A DNA stretch of 64,000 bases from Emcibacter sp048269205 (GCF_048269205.1 NZ_JBLXJC010000001.1:682001-746000); one strand, 5' to 3'; positions 49,376 through 58,798 are shown, numbered from the stretch's first letter. The notes: generated by a model not told the origin, from the sequence alone. Translations and numbers: made by a program.

Positions 49376-51520
49376 ATGACGGCAAAGTCTGTAAAAAAAA
49401 TCGGTCTGGCGATTTTGCTTGTCCTTCTGGCCGGATCATTCTTCCTTTTTGACCTGGGCCAGTATCTTGATCCCGCCTTTTTCGAAAGCCGTCGAGAGAC
49501 CATTGAAGGCTTCCGGGAACAGCATTTTCTGCTGGTGGTTCTGGTTTATTTTCTGATTTACGTGGTTGTCACGGCTCTTTCCCTGCCGGGGGCGGCCGTT
49601 ATGACCCTGGTCGGCGGCGCCCTGTTCGGTCTGTGGACGGGGCTGTTGATTGTTTCCTTCGCCAGCACCATCGGGGCGACACTTGCTTTCCTGATTGCCC
49701 GTTTCCTGCTCAGGGACTGGGTGCAGGACAGGTTCGAACGATCGCTTTACAAAGTCAATGAGGGGATGAAAAGGGATGGCGCCCTTTATCTGTTCACTCT
49801 CCGGCTTGTGCCTCTGTTTCCTTTTTTTGTGATCAATCTGGTGATGGCTCTGACCCCGATTCGCACATGGACCTTTTACTGGGTCAGCCAGGTGGGCATG
49901 CTGGCCGGGACGCTTGTCTATGTCAACGCGGGCACCCGTCTTGCCGAAATCGAGAGTATCGGCGGTATTCTGTCGCCCGGCCTGATCGGTGCTTTTCTTC
50001 TTCTGGGGCTGTTTCCCTGGATCGCCCGCGCTATCGTGAACCGGATCACCCGCTATCGCCTTTATCGAAAATACCGGAAACCGCGGAAATTTGACAATAA
50101 TCTGATTGTGATTGGCGGCGGGGCGGCGGGGCTGGTCAGTGCCTATATCGCCGCCATGGTCAAGGCACGGGTGACTCTGATAGAGGGAAACCGGATGGGC
50201 GGCGACTGCCTGAATACGGGATGTGTGCCCAGCAAGGCGTTGATCGGTTCCGCCCGTGTCAGCCGCATGCTGGCCGATGCCGGGGAATACGGTCTGAAGA
50301 ATGTTTCAGGCGAAGTTGATTTTCCGGCGGTGATGAAGCGTGTGCAGGATGTGATCGGCAAAATCGAACCCCATGACAGTGTGGAGCGCTATACGGAGCT
50401 CGGGGTTAATTGCATTTCCGGGCAGGCGCGGATTATCAGCCCCTGGGAAGTGGAGGTCGGGGGAAAAAAGCTCACTGCCTGCAATATTATCATTGCGACA
50501 GGTGCGAAACCCTTTGTACCAGTCATTCCGGGTATTGAGGACAGCGGTTACCTGACAACCGATACGGTCTGGTCTCTGACGAAAGCGCCGAAGCGGCTTC
50601 TGGTGCTGGGCGCGGGGCCGGTCGGCTGCGAACTGGCCCAGGCCTTCCGCAGGCTGGGCAGCGAGGTGACGCTTGTTGAGGGCGCTTCCCGGATATTGCC
50701 ACGGGAGGATGAAGCTGCGGCGGGGCTTGTGGCAGATGTTTTTACGGCGGAAGGGATTGAGGTCAGGACAGGCTCTGAAGTGACCGCGTTCCGGGCTGGC
50801 GCGCAGGGGAAGAGCGCCGATCTGGAGACAGCGGGTGTGAGGGAAGAACTTTCCTTTGACGCTCTTCTGGTGGCCACAGGACGCCGGGTATGCCTGGACG
50901 GCCTTGATGCAGCCGACCTGGGACTGGCGCTCACGCCACAGGGCACCCTGGAGGTGGATAAATATCTGCGGACAAAATATCCCAACATATTTGCCTGCGG
51001 GGATATAGTCGGTCCCTGGCAATTCACCCATATGGCGGCTCATCAGGCCTGGTATGCGGCGGTCAATGCGCTGTTTGGCGGTTTCCGAAAGTTTGCAGTC
51101 GATTATGCTGTGGTGCCCCGGGCCGTTTTCACCGATCCGGAGGTGGCTACTGTCGGCCTTACGGAAGAAGAGGCGAAATCCCGGAACCTGAACTATGAAG
51201 TCACCCGGTACGAGCTTGAGGGTCTGGACCGGGCCATTGCGGAATCCCGGGCCCGGGGGTTTGTCAAGGTCCTCACCCCGCCCGGCAAGGACCGTATACT
51301 GGGGGTCACCATCGTTGGGGCAGGCGCGGCGGAAATGATCGGTGAATTTATCCTCGCCATGAAGCATGGACTCGGGCTCAACAAGATTCTCGGGACAATT
51401 CATCTCTATCCCACGCTGAACGAGGCCAATAAATATGTGGCCGGGGAGTGGAAGAAAAAACACAAGCCTGAAGGGCTCCTGAAGTGGGTCGAAAAATACC
51501 ACAACTGGCGAAGAGGCTAA
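49376..51520 (+). CDS. TVP38/TMEM64 membrane domain fused to FAD disulfide reductase
   Basis: 714 residues. Residues about 1-225 are a TVP38/TMEM64 (DedA-like) membrane domain (LPGAAVMTLVGGALFGLWTGLLIVSFASTIGATLAFLIAR; LRLVPLFPFFVINLVMALT). Residues about 240-714 are a class I pyridine-nucleotide-disulfide oxidoreductase of the mercuric-reductase/lipoamide-dehydrogenase type: FAD-binding IGGGAAGLVSAY, redox pair Cys278/Cys283 in GGDCLNTGCVPSK, NAD-binding LGAGPVGCELAQAF, and the C-terminal dimer domain with FTDPEVATVG and HLYPTLNEA. The second His-Cys pair of mercuric reductase is absent. Probably an inner-membrane redox enzyme; acceptor unknown. Confidence 0.92.
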   Translation: MTAKSVKKIGLAILLVLLAGSFFLFDLGQYLDPAFFESRRETIEGFREQHFLLVVLVYFLIYVVVTALSLPGAAVMTLVGGALFGLWTGLLIVSFASTIGATLAFLIARFLLRDWVQDRFERSLYKVNEGMKRDGALYLFTLRLVPLFPFFVINLVMALTPIRTWTFYWVSQVGMLAGTLVYVNAGTRLAEIESIGGILSPGLIGAFLLLGLFPWIARAIVNRITRYRLYRKYRKPRKFDNNLIVIGGGAAGLVSAYIAAMVKARVTLIEGNRMGGDCLNTGCVPSKALIGSARVSRMLADAGEYGLKNVSGEVDFPAVMKRVQDVIGKIEPHDSVERYTELGVNCISGQARIISPWEVEVGGKKLTACNIIIATGAKPFVPVIPGIEDSGYLTTDTVWSLTKAPKRLLVLGAGPVGCELAQAFRRLGSEVTLVEGASRILPREDEAAAGLVADVFTAEGIEVRTGSEVTAFRAGAQGKSADLETAGVREELSFDALLVATGRRVCLDGLDAADLGLALTPQGTLEVDKYLRTKYPNIFACGDIVGPWQFTHMAAHQAWYAAVNALFGGFRKFAVDYAVVPRAVFTDPEVATVGLTEEEAKSRNLNYEVTRYELEGLDRAIAESRARGFVKVLTPPGKDRILGVTIVGAGAAEMIGEFILAMKHGLGLNKILGTIHLYPTLNEANKYVAGEWKKKHKPEGLLKWVEKYHNWRRG

Positions 51521-51706
51521 ATTTTCCGCAGGATATTGAAAACAATATAGAAATCTTAAATTTTGAACCTGTAAAATCTGCCTGTATTTTAAATAAAACC
51601 CTATGTAGTTGTTCATGTGCCGTTAAACCGGGAATGGTTATTGTGGCCGGAATCGCGGCGCAAGCCCCTGAGCGCTTATTGTCCTTTGGAGAGGAAACTA
51701 CGGCAC

Positions 51707-52009
51707 ATGACTCGACTGAAAACAGCTTCACTGCTTGCAGGTATTTTTTTGACGGCGGCGGGTATGACTGCCCCCCTTCATGCGGTGGCTTCTGACACCC
51801 GCCAGGTGGATGATGCTGTGCTTGCCGCACGGGAAGCCCGTGAAGCGGCGAACCAGGCGCTTGAAGAATATCGCGCGCAAAGCAATGCATCTCCCGAGGA
51901 AGCAGAAATAGCCAAGAAAGCTGCCCGAAAGGCTCTTGAAGCGGCCCGCAAGGCGTCCCGGGAAGCCGCCGACAGGCTCAGGGAATATGCCCTTGACGGA
52001 ATTTCCTGA
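51707..52009 (+). CDS. Small Ala-rich periplasmic coiled-coil protein
   Basis: 100 residues from the ATG at 51707; the longer frame from 51617 adds a leader without support. A signal peptide (LKTASLLAGIFLTAAGMTAP) precedes an Ala/Glu/Arg-rich helix with heptad character (DDAVLAAREAREAANQALEEY; KAARKALEAARKASREAADR). No family recognised; resembles small periplasmic or lipoprotein-like coiled coils. Confidence 0.6.
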   Translation: MTRLKTASLLAGIFLTAAGMTAPLHAVASDTRQVDDAVLAAREAREAANQALEEYRAQSNASPEEAEIAKKAARKALEAARKASREAADRLREYALDGIS

Positions 52010-52120
52010 CGAGAATGGCGTTATCTGAATAATCGTTCAAAAAACGTCCGCCCTGAAACCAAACTGTCATCTTGTCCGCTATTATGAGTGGAGTTCGCTG
52101 ACTTTGTTGCGGGATGAGGT

Positions 52121-53302
52121 ATGGACGTTGTCTGCCATAGAGATCTGAAAAAGACCTGGCCGGTATTTCTGGCCAGTTTGTTGCTGTTTGTCGGCAGCGG
52201 TCTTCTGGAAACGGTAGTGAGTTACAGAACTTCCGTGACCGGTTACGACAGCAGGACGGCCGGGATTGTCATGACGTCATTCTATGTCGGTTTTCTATTC
52301 GGGACTTTTCTGGCGCCCCGCCTCATCTCCCAGTTGCGTCACGATTGGACTTTCCGGTTTTATGCCGTGGCTGTCATGTTGACGGCATGGCTGCTTGGCC
52401 AAAGTGCATCCCCTGTGGAATGGAGCATTCTGCAGGTTCTGAACGGGCTTTCAATGGGCGGCATTTATGTGGTCATTGAAAGCTGGCTGAATTTGCAGTC
52501 CCGCCGCAGGAGCCGCGGGTTTTTATTCGCCCTGTATATGATGTGCTGGTACGCGGGCCTTGCCATGGGGCAGGTGTCCCTGTCCGTCGGTCTGGAAGAC
52601 CTGGCCGGTTATTTCAGAATTGTCTGTGTCGCTGTCGGTCTGTCCCTGGTTTCCCTGTCTCATCCTCTGGTGCGGCCGCCGAAGGGGGTAATCCTTCGGC
52701 CTTTCAGATTGTCGGATCTTGCGGAAATCAGGACCACCAGCCTGTCCGGATCATTTCTGATCGGGGTATCCATCGGCTGTATCTGCGGCATGGCGCCGGT
52801 TTTTGCCCATACGGCTGGATTTTCCATCCAGCAGGTAGCCTATTTTTGCGTGGCCTTTATTTTTGGGGCGGCTGTGTTTCAGTTTCCCTTGTCCTGGCTC
52901 GGTGACCGGGTAGAAAGAACCCGTCTGAAACTCTTCCTGGCACTTTCCTGTGCCATGATATGTCTGGGCGGCTACTGGCTGCCGGATGGCAGTTTTCTGC
53001 CACTGCTGGCCGGTGCTTTCCTGATTGGTGGCTTCAGCTTCCCTGTCTATTCACTCAGTGTCACCGATGCTTATGACAATCTGAAAACGACGGGCGCAGC
53101 TTTGTCGGCCAGTGCGGCCCTGTTGCTTGTCAACGGCCTGGGGTCGGCTGTGGGGCCCTTCTGGTGCGGTCTTTTGATGGAACATGGAAACAACGGCTTT
53201 TTTCTTCTTCTGTTGCTTGCCCATTTGATACTTGCCATTCATCTGGCCTCTCAGATAGTCTTTTCAAAACGGAACGCCATCTTCAGGGCGGCCAGAAACT
53301 GA
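52121..53302 (+). CDS. MFS transporter, YcaD-like
   Basis: 393 residues, twelve hydrophobic segments. The pattern FVGSGLLETVVSYRT, GIVMTSFYVGFLFGTFLAPRLI, NGLSMGGIYVVIESWLN and RGFLFALYMMCWYAGLAMGQ matches the YcaD group of the major facilitator superfamily, whose substrates are poorly defined. GATGAGGT lies just before the ATG. A betI-like gene follows ten bases after its stop, so the two are probably co-transcribed. Confidence 0.87.
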   Translation: MDVVCHRDLKKTWPVFLASLLLFVGSGLLETVVSYRTSVTGYDSRTAGIVMTSFYVGFLFGTFLAPRLISQLRHDWTFRFYAVAVMLTAWLLGQSASPVEWSILQVLNGLSMGGIYVVIESWLNLQSRRRSRGFLFALYMMCWYAGLAMGQVSLSVGLEDLAGYFRIVCVAVGLSLVSLSHPLVRPPKGVILRPFRLSDLAEIRTTSLSGSFLIGVSIGCICGMAPVFAHTAGFSIQQVAYFCVAFIFGAAVFQFPLSWLGDRVERTRLKLFLALSCAMICLGGYWLPDGSFLPLLAGAFLIGGFSFPVYSLSVTDAYDNLKTTGAALSASAALLLVNGLGSAVGPFWCGLLMEHGNNGFFLLLLLAHLILAIHLASQIVFSKRNAIFRAARN

Positions 53303-53312
53303 CGGGACCAAA

Positions 53313-53885
53313 ATGCCAAAAGTGGGAATGCAGCCCATTCGCCGGGCCCAGCTGATCAAAGCAACCATCAAAACCATCAATAAATATGGTTATGCGGATA
53401 CCACTGTCAGCCGCATCGCCAAGACTGCCGGCCTGTCGGTCGGAATCATCTCCCATTACTTTGGGGGCAAGGACGGTCTTCTGGAAGCCACCATGCAGCA
53501 TCTTTTGTTTTCCCTGCATCGGGAACTGGCGGATAACCTGCGGGAAGCCAGTTCCCCGGAAGAACGGCTGGAAGCCATGATTGAAACCATTCTCGGTCCC
53601 GACCAGAGCCAGTCGGAGGTGGTGACCGCCTGGCTGGCCTTCTGGGCCCAGGTGCCATTTTCGGGTTCTCTGCAAAGGATACAGAATATTTATTCCCGCC
53701 GGATGCTGTCCAATACCCGCCATGTTCTCAAACAACTTGGGGTTCACAAAAGAGTGGATATTCTGGCGGAACTGATTGCTGCCTTCATCGACGGCTACTG
53801 GCTCAGGTCGGTTTTGTCCCATCAGGCGACTGATCCGACCGAGGCCCGCAACATGGTTCATCATATGATCCATTCACATCTCTAG
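53313..53885 (+). CDS. betI: BetI-type TetR family transcriptional repressor
   Basis: 190 residues. The start (MPKVGMQPIRRAQLIKATIKTINKYG) and HTH (TVSRIAKTAGLSVGIISHYFGGKDGLLEATM) are those of BetI, the choline-responsive repressor of glycine betaine synthesis, and the C-terminal WLAFWAQVPFSGSLQRIQ, YSRRMLSN and IDGYWLR segments also match. No betA or betB gene is in the window, so its target is not visible: the co-transcribed MFS gene, the TonB receptor downstream, or a distant bet operon are options. Confidence 0.87.
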   Translation: MPKVGMQPIRRAQLIKATIKTINKYGYADTTVSRIAKTAGLSVGIISHYFGGKDGLLEATMQHLLFSLHRELADNLREASSPEERLEAMIETILGPDQSQSEVVTAWLAFWAQVPFSGSLQRIQNIYSRRMLSNTRHVLKQLGVHKRVDILAELIAAFIDGYWLRSVLSHQATDPTEARNMVHHMIHSHL

Positions 53886-53987
53886 GGCGAAGAAGCCAGC
53901 TAAATCCTGATCAAAAATTGCTGCGGTGCGGCAAATTTGTCACAGCCGAATATAGAAAGCCGCAGCAACTTCATTTTTCATCTTCCC

Positions 53988-54014
53988 GTCAATGAAGCGT
54001 CACAAAAGAGTCAT
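53988..54014 (+). promoter_or_regulatory. Pho box upstream of TonB receptor-phoD
   Basis: Three GTCA half-sites begin at 53988, 53999 and 54010, exactly 11 bases apart. The last two form GCGTCAC-AAAA-GAGTCAT, close to the PhoB consensus CTGTCAT-AWAW-CTGTCAY. A TAATTT (54024-54029) lies at the usual -10 distance after the last half-site. The start codon follows at 54100. This places the receptor and the PhoD gene in a phosphate-starvation regulon; PhoB itself is not in the window. Confidence 0.6.
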
Positions 54015-54099
54015 TGCCCGGGACTAATTTTCCTCCTGCGTTTTAAGCTGAACGCTTATTCAATAAAAAACATTCATTGTTCGTTCGAGAGGAAAAGTC

Positions 54100-56355
54100 A
54101 TGACAAGAATGCTTTCAAGAAAATCCATGTTGCTGGGTGTGAGCGCCGTTGCGCTTTTGGCCGTGGCAACGGCTCAGGCAGAGGAAGAAGTCTACGAAGA
54201 CGATGCCGCAGAATATGAAGAAATTATGGTCACCGGCAAGAAAGCAACCTTCGCCAACAACGCCACTGACAAAGTTATGCTGGACCAGAAAGCTCCTGCT
54301 TCCAGCGTTCTTGCTGTGATTGACAGCCTGCCGGGCGTACTGGTGAGCGAAGGCGGTATCTTCGGGTCAGATGACTGGTCAACCACAGTCACCATGCGCG
54401 GTTTCTCCGTTGGTCTTGACCAGCAGCAGATCGGGACCACCGTTGACGGCCTGCCGAACGGTAACTCCAACTACGGCGGCGGTTCCAAAGCCAACCGTTA
54501 CCTGGATGCCGAAAATATGGAACGCGCAGAAGTCTCCCAGGGAACTGCAGATGTAGGCTCTCCCTCCCATGAGGCCCTCGGCGGCACCATGAACTTCATT
54601 TCCCGCACTCCGCTGGAAGATGAACAGTTCCGTGTTGGTCTTTCTTACGGCGACAACAACGCGCAGCGTATGTTTGTTAGCTACGACACTGGCGAAATTT
54701 TCACGAACACGACGGCTTATGTCAGCTATTCCCACACTGACAACGAAGCGTGGATCGGCAATGCCGGCGGCACTTACCGCGATCATGTTGAAGCCAAGTT
54801 CGTCACCGAGCTTGAGGACTGGACCCTGACTGGCCGTATCTCCTATGATGATGCCAACGAAGACAACTATCAGCGTATCAGCCTGGATTCTTTCTATGAA
54901 AATCCTGACTGGGACCGTCTGACTGATCAGCTGACCGGCATTCCGGCAATTGACCAGAATTTCCGCCCGTCCTGGTCTACTCTGCGGAAAAACTTCTTTT
55001 CTTACCTTAAGGCCGCCTATGAAGGCGAAAACTTCTCAGCCCATATTACGCCTTATTTCCATCAGCAGAACGGTCGTGGTGACTGGGCGCCGCCATATAT
55101 GGTTCTTCTGGACGGCACTGGTGAACTTCAGCCGAGTGGTACCACCTTCGGCGGCAGCTACACCGAGGCTGTTAACGAAATAGACGGTGCACCGGCCATG
55201 TCCTACCGTCACACCCACTATGCCAAACGTCGCCTCGGTTTCACCACCGAAGTACAGGCCCAGTTGATTGAAGACAATGAACTGCGTGTCGGCGGCTGGC
55301 TGGAAAGCACAAAGCGTGACGAATGGCGCGACTGGCATAAGATCATCAACCCGCTTGCCTCCCACGCCTTTGTGGAAACCGCTTACTGGCGTCAGTATGA
55401 CCTCACCTTCAACACCGACACCATCTTGCTGTATGCCGAGGACACTCATAAGATCGGTGATCTGACCTTGAGTGCCGGTCTGAAGAAATTCTTCGTCGAT
55501 ATCGAGCGTAAGGATGACTTCGGCAATGAAGCAGATTTCAGCAAAAGCAGCAACTCAGACGTTCTTTTCTCGGTTGGCGCCGTATACAACATCACCGAGG
55601 AACTTGAGGTCTTCGGTGGCTTTGCCCAGAACTATGCCGCCATCAAGGACGGTGTGATCGAAGATCTTTCCGATCTGGCCGGATCAGGCAATGCCGGTAT
55701 CCAGGCGTCAATCGACAGCGTTGAGCCGGAATCCGCCGACAACATTGATCTCGGTGTTCGGTATTCCAACGACTGGATCCGTTTCAGCCTGACCGGTTAC
55801 AGCATCAAGTTCGATAACCGTATTGAGGCCATCTGTTCCAACAACGTTAGCGGTATCGATTATCTCGGTGATGATGAGTGCACCTATGCCAACGTTGGCG
55901 GTGTGAAATCCAAAGGGATCGAGGCTTTTGTTGACATCAGACTCAATGACAACTGGAAACTCTATTCTGCTCTGACCCTTAACGATTCAAAATATGAAGG
56001 TACGGATGTGAAGGTAGCCCTGGCGCCGGAATTCCAGCTTGTCGGTACTTTGAGTTATGATAAAGAGGGCTTCAATGGCGGTATTTCCGCAAAGCATGTG
56101 GGCAAGCGCTGGGGTAACTTTACCTCCAACGATGCCGGCACGCCGACGGCTAATCTGGATCGTCTGCCTTCCTTTACCATGGTTGACATGTGGGTAGGAT
56201 ATACTCTCGAAGGCGCCATGGGACTGGAGGCCATCGACTTCCGCCTCAACGTCAGCAACCTGCTGAACGAAGACTATCTCGGTGGTGGTACACCGGGTGG
56301 TTACTTCCTGGGTACGGCACGCCAGACACTGGCGACCATGACCATGAAATTCTAA
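54100..56355 (+). CDS. TonB-dependent outer-membrane receptor
   Basis: 751 residues: signal peptide to about TAQA, an acidic stretch with a TonB box (YEEIMVTGKKA), a plug domain (SVLAVIDSLPGVLVSEGG; TVTMRGFSVGLDQQQIGTTVDGLPN; VSQGTADVGSPSHEALGGTMNFI) and a barrel ending TMTMKF. GAGG lies seven bases before the ATG. A Pho box upstream and a PhoD phosphodiesterase gene downstream (64 bases, with a terminator between them) suggest that it takes up an organic phosphorus compound. Confidence 0.92.
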   Translation: MTRMLSRKSMLLGVSAVALLAVATAQAEEEVYEDDAAEYEEIMVTGKKATFANNATDKVMLDQKAPASSVLAVIDSLPGVLVSEGGIFGSDDWSTTVTMRGFSVGLDQQQIGTTVDGLPNGNSNYGGGSKANRYLDAENMERAEVSQGTADVGSPSHEALGGTMNFISRTPLEDEQFRVGLSYGDNNAQRMFVSYDTGEIFTNTTAYVSYSHTDNEAWIGNAGGTYRDHVEAKFVTELEDWTLTGRISYDDANEDNYQRISLDSFYENPDWDRLTDQLTGIPAIDQNFRPSWSTLRKNFFSYLKAAYEGENFSAHITPYFHQQNGRGDWAPPYMVLLDGTGELQPSGTTFGGSYTEAVNEIDGAPAMSYRHTHYAKRRLGFTTEVQAQLIEDNELRVGGWLESTKRDEWRDWHKIINPLASHAFVETAYWRQYDLTFNTDTILLYAEDTHKIGDLTLSAGLKKFFVDIERKDDFGNEADFSKSSNSDVLFSVGAVYNITEELEVFGGFAQNYAAIKDGVIEDLSDLAGSGNAGIQASIDSVEPESADNIDLGVRYSNDWIRFSLTGYSIKFDNRIEAICSNNVSGIDYLGDDECTYANVGGVKSKGIEAFVDIRLNDNWKLYSALTLNDSKYEGTDVKVALAPEFQLVGTLSYDKEGFNGGISAKHVGKRWGNFTSNDAGTPTANLDRLPSFTMVDMWVGYTLEGAMGLEAIDFRLNVSNLLNEDYLGGGTPGGYFLGTARQTLATMTMKF

Positions 56356-56371
56356 TCACAGAACTGAACTG

Positions 56372-56400
56372 GGGGAAGCTTCCGGGCTTCCCCTTTTTTT
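56372..56400 (+). terminator. Rho-independent terminator or attenuator
   Basis: GGGGAAGC (56372-56379) and GCTTCCCC (56386-56393) followed by TTTTTTT, directly after the TonB receptor gene. It would lower expression of the PhoD gene relative to the receptor. Confidence 0.85.
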
Positions 56401-56419
56401 CATTCAAGGGGAAGATATC

Positions 56420-57532
56420 ATGAGTAATATCACCAAAAATAATATGACAAGGCGTGAATTCCATCTCGGTGCAGCGGCTACTGTGGCAGGCGCCACGGCT
56501 CTCACCACCGGGCTGATGACAGGAGGAACTGCACTTGCAGAGGAGGCCGGGAAGCCCCTGCAGCGCATCTTGTTCGGTTCCTGCTGTCATCAGAACAAAC
56601 CCCAGCCGATCTGGGACCCGATCCTGAAACTGGAGCCGGAGCTGTTCATTTTCCTTGGCGATAATATTTACGGCGATAGCCGCGACATGGGCGTGCTCAA
56701 GGCCAAATATGACAAGCAGAGAAAGAACTTTGCCCCGCTGCTGAAAAAGACCCCGGCAGTGGCCATCTGGGACGATCATGATTTTGGCGAAAATGACGCC
56801 GGAAAAGAATATCCTTTCAGGGATCAGTCAAAGGACCTGTTCTTCGACTTCTGGGATGAGCCCAAGGACAGCCCGCGCCGCCGTGACGGTGACGGCATTT
56901 ACGGCTCCTGGCTGTACGGCCCTGAGGAGCAGCGTGTCCAGGTGATCCTGCCCGACCTGCGTTATATGCGCGATAGCCTGCGCACCGTGACAAGCCGGGA
57001 GGCGTACCGCGAGCGGGATCTGGTCGGTTTCGGCCCCTACCTGCCGGTGAAAGAAGAAAAAACCATGCTTGGCGAGGCGCAATGGCAATGGCTTGAGGAA
57101 CAGCTCAAGGTACCTGCCAAGCTGCGCATCATCGGCTCCAGCCTGCAGTTTCTCTCCAGTCAGCCCGGCTGGGAATGCTGGAGCAACTTTCCCCATGAGC
57201 GCAAGCGGCTTATCGATCTGATTGAAAAGCATAAGGCAGAGGGCGTGATCTTTATCAGTGGTGACACCCACTGGGCGGAATTGAGCTGCCAGACCGAGGG
57301 TGCGCCTTACCCGCTCTGGGACCTGACCTCCAGTGGCCTGACCGAGACCTGGCCCAATGTCAGCCCCAATGTCTACCGCTGGAACGATAAAAGCTTCGCC
57401 GGGCAGAATTTCGGCGGCATTTATATCGACTGGGAACAGGATGATCCCATGGTGGTCATGGAAGTGCGCGACAACAAAGGCACCCGGGTCCTGCAGCACA
57501 GTATTCTGCTCTCGAGCCTTTCTTTCAAATAA
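56420..57532 (+). CDS. PhoD-type phosphodiesterase/alkaline phosphatase D, Tat-exported
   Basis: 370 residues. A Tat signal with the twin-arginine TRREFHLGA (near 10-18) and ALTTGLMTGGTALAE leads to the metallophosphatase domain of the PhoD family: GSCCHQN near 50, FIFLGDNIYGDS, AIWDDHDFGEND and FISGDTHWAELS, all expected metal-binding segments. PhoD releases phosphate from phosphodiesters or phospholipid and teichoic acid in the periplasm or outside. It has AAGGGGA before the ATG and lies behind the Pho-boxed TonB receptor gene. Confidence 0.9.
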   Translation: MSNITKNNMTRREFHLGAAATVAGATALTTGLMTGGTALAEEAGKPLQRILFGSCCHQNKPQPIWDPILKLEPELFIFLGDNIYGDSRDMGVLKAKYDKQRKNFAPLLKKTPAVAIWDDHDFGENDAGKEYPFRDQSKDLFFDFWDEPKDSPRRRDGDGIYGSWLYGPEEQRVQVILPDLRYMRDSLRTVTSREAYRERDLVGFGPYLPVKEEKTMLGEAQWQWLEEQLKVPAKLRIIGSSLQFLSSQPGWECWSNFPHERKRLIDLIEKHKAEGVIFISGDTHWAELSCQTEGAPYPLWDLTSSGLTETWPNVSPNVYRWNDKSFAGQNFGGIYIDWEQDDPMVVMEVRDNKGTRVLQHSILLSSLSFK

Positions 57533-57548
57533 TCATCCCAAAAAAAGA

Positions 57549-57569
57549 GGCCCGGCAAACGACCGGGCC
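57549..57569. terminator. Bidirectional terminator between convergent phosphatase genes
   Basis: GGCCCGG (57549-57555) and CCGGGCC (57563-57569) with an A run before and TTATTCTT after, between the phoD gene and the next, convergent gene. Confidence 0.75.
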
Positions 57570-57594
57570 TTATTCTTCAGTTGGGGTAGATAAT

Positions 57595-58752
57595 CTACTT
57601 GAACATGCTGTCGATCGGCTTTCCGGCCTCAAGTTCCGGGTGGCTGTCCACGTAGGTGAGACCCAGGAACTTTGCTGCCGTGGCCGCAATCTGGTTCTGA
57701 TACACTTCCTCTGTATTCTGCACTTCTCCACCAGCCGGGGTGTCCGGGCCGATCACGGCCATCCAGATGGCGGTGTCACCGGGGAAGTCGCTCAGTTTCT
57801 TCTCGCCATTCTCGTCGGTATATTCAAACCGGCCGTGGTGCTTCCAGGCTTCCAGGGCCTCACCCCGACCATGGTCGGTGGTGATGATCAGCGTGGTCTT
57901 GTCCTTATAGCGCGGATCGGACTGCACCCAGTTCCAGAGTTCCCCGATGAAGCCATCGGCGCGGCGGGCGGCCAGGATATACTGGTCGTAAAAGCCCTCA
58001 TGGGCAAAATCGTCGGTCTCCCCGAGGGAGATATAAAGCATTTTCGGCTTGCGCTCCTTCAGATACTCAAAGGCGAAACCGAAGGTGAAGGCGTCAAACC
58101 GCACCGTATCCCAGGGGCTCGGCACTTCTTTCTGCAGCTCATTGAGGAACGCGACCTGTTTGTTGTCCTTCAGGCCGTTCATTTGCTCAAAACCTGCATT
58201 AACCGGCACACCGCTGCGTTTCTCATTCAGGATATAGGGGAATACATCCCAGGAGCCGAAGGCGGCGGTCAGTCCCTTGAACCCGTCCTTGCCGTTGACC
58301 CACTCCAGCACGTTGACGTTGGGGTTCTCTACCTTGTCATTGCTGTCGATACGCGGATCGGCAAGGCCGGTCAGGATCTCGTTATAACCGGGATAGGAGA
58401 AGTGATAGGGGTTGGTGAGGCTGGCGGCGCTGCCCTTGTCCCGGTTGCCATAGAGCTGGCCCTGTTTGGCGATCACCGACCAGAAAAAGGGAAAGACGGC
58501 GGCGCGGTTTTTATTCGCGTTGCCCAGATCAAAGGTCTTTTTGAAGTCCCCGTGGGTCTTGTGATAGGCGTTATAGTCCTTCTGGTCGAAGAACTTTTTA
58601 TCCACACCGCGGAAGACCTCTTCCCAGCGCACGCCGTCAAGGGTGATCAGGATCACATTTTCCGTTTTCAGCTCATTAGGCTCGGCCGCCCGGGCGGGCA
58701 GAGCGGCAACGGATATTGAAAAAACAACAATAATCAGTTTAAAAAATTTCAT
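57595..58752 (-). CDS. Alkaline phosphatase-superfamily phosphodiesterase/sulfatase, exported
   Basis: 385 residues from the ATG at 58752 (AGGAAG six bases upstream; 58755 is an alternative, and the longer frame to 58935 is not supported). A signal peptide (KFFKLIIVVFSISVAALPARA) precedes a domain of the type I phosphodiesterase/nucleotide pyrophosphatase and sulfatase superfamily: ILITLDGVRWEEVFRG (first metal site), SYPGYNEILTG where the nucleophile region falls, FAHEGFYDQYI and TTDHGRGE (second metal site). Substrate may be a phosphodiester or sulfate ester. It is convergent with phoD and may share its regulon. Confidence 0.85.
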   Translation of the reverse strand: MKFFKLIIVVFSISVAALPARAAEPNELKTENVILITLDGVRWEEVFRGVDKKFFDQKDYNAYHKTHGDFKKTFDLGNANKNRAAVFPFFWSVIAKQGQLYGNRDKGSAASLTNPYHFSYPGYNEILTGLADPRIDSNDKVENPNVNVLEWVNGKDGFKGLTAAFGSWDVFPYILNEKRSGVPVNAGFEQMNGLKDNKQVAFLNELQKEVPSPWDTVRFDAFTFGFAFEYLKERKPKMLYISLGETDDFAHEGFYDQYILAARRADGFIGELWNWVQSDPRYKDKTTLIITTDHGRGEALEAWKHHGRFEYTDENGEKKLSDFPGDTAIWMAVIGPDTPAGGEVQNTEEVYQNQIAATAAKFLGLTYVDSHPELEAGKPIDSMFK

Positions 58753-58798
58753 CATACACTTCCTGGAAATTAACACAGGCCGATGTTTATCATTGCAC

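Noticed and set aside
50306..51616. 436-codon minus-strand frame over the reductase domain
   Set aside because: Antisense to conserved flavoprotein motifs; no domain of its own.
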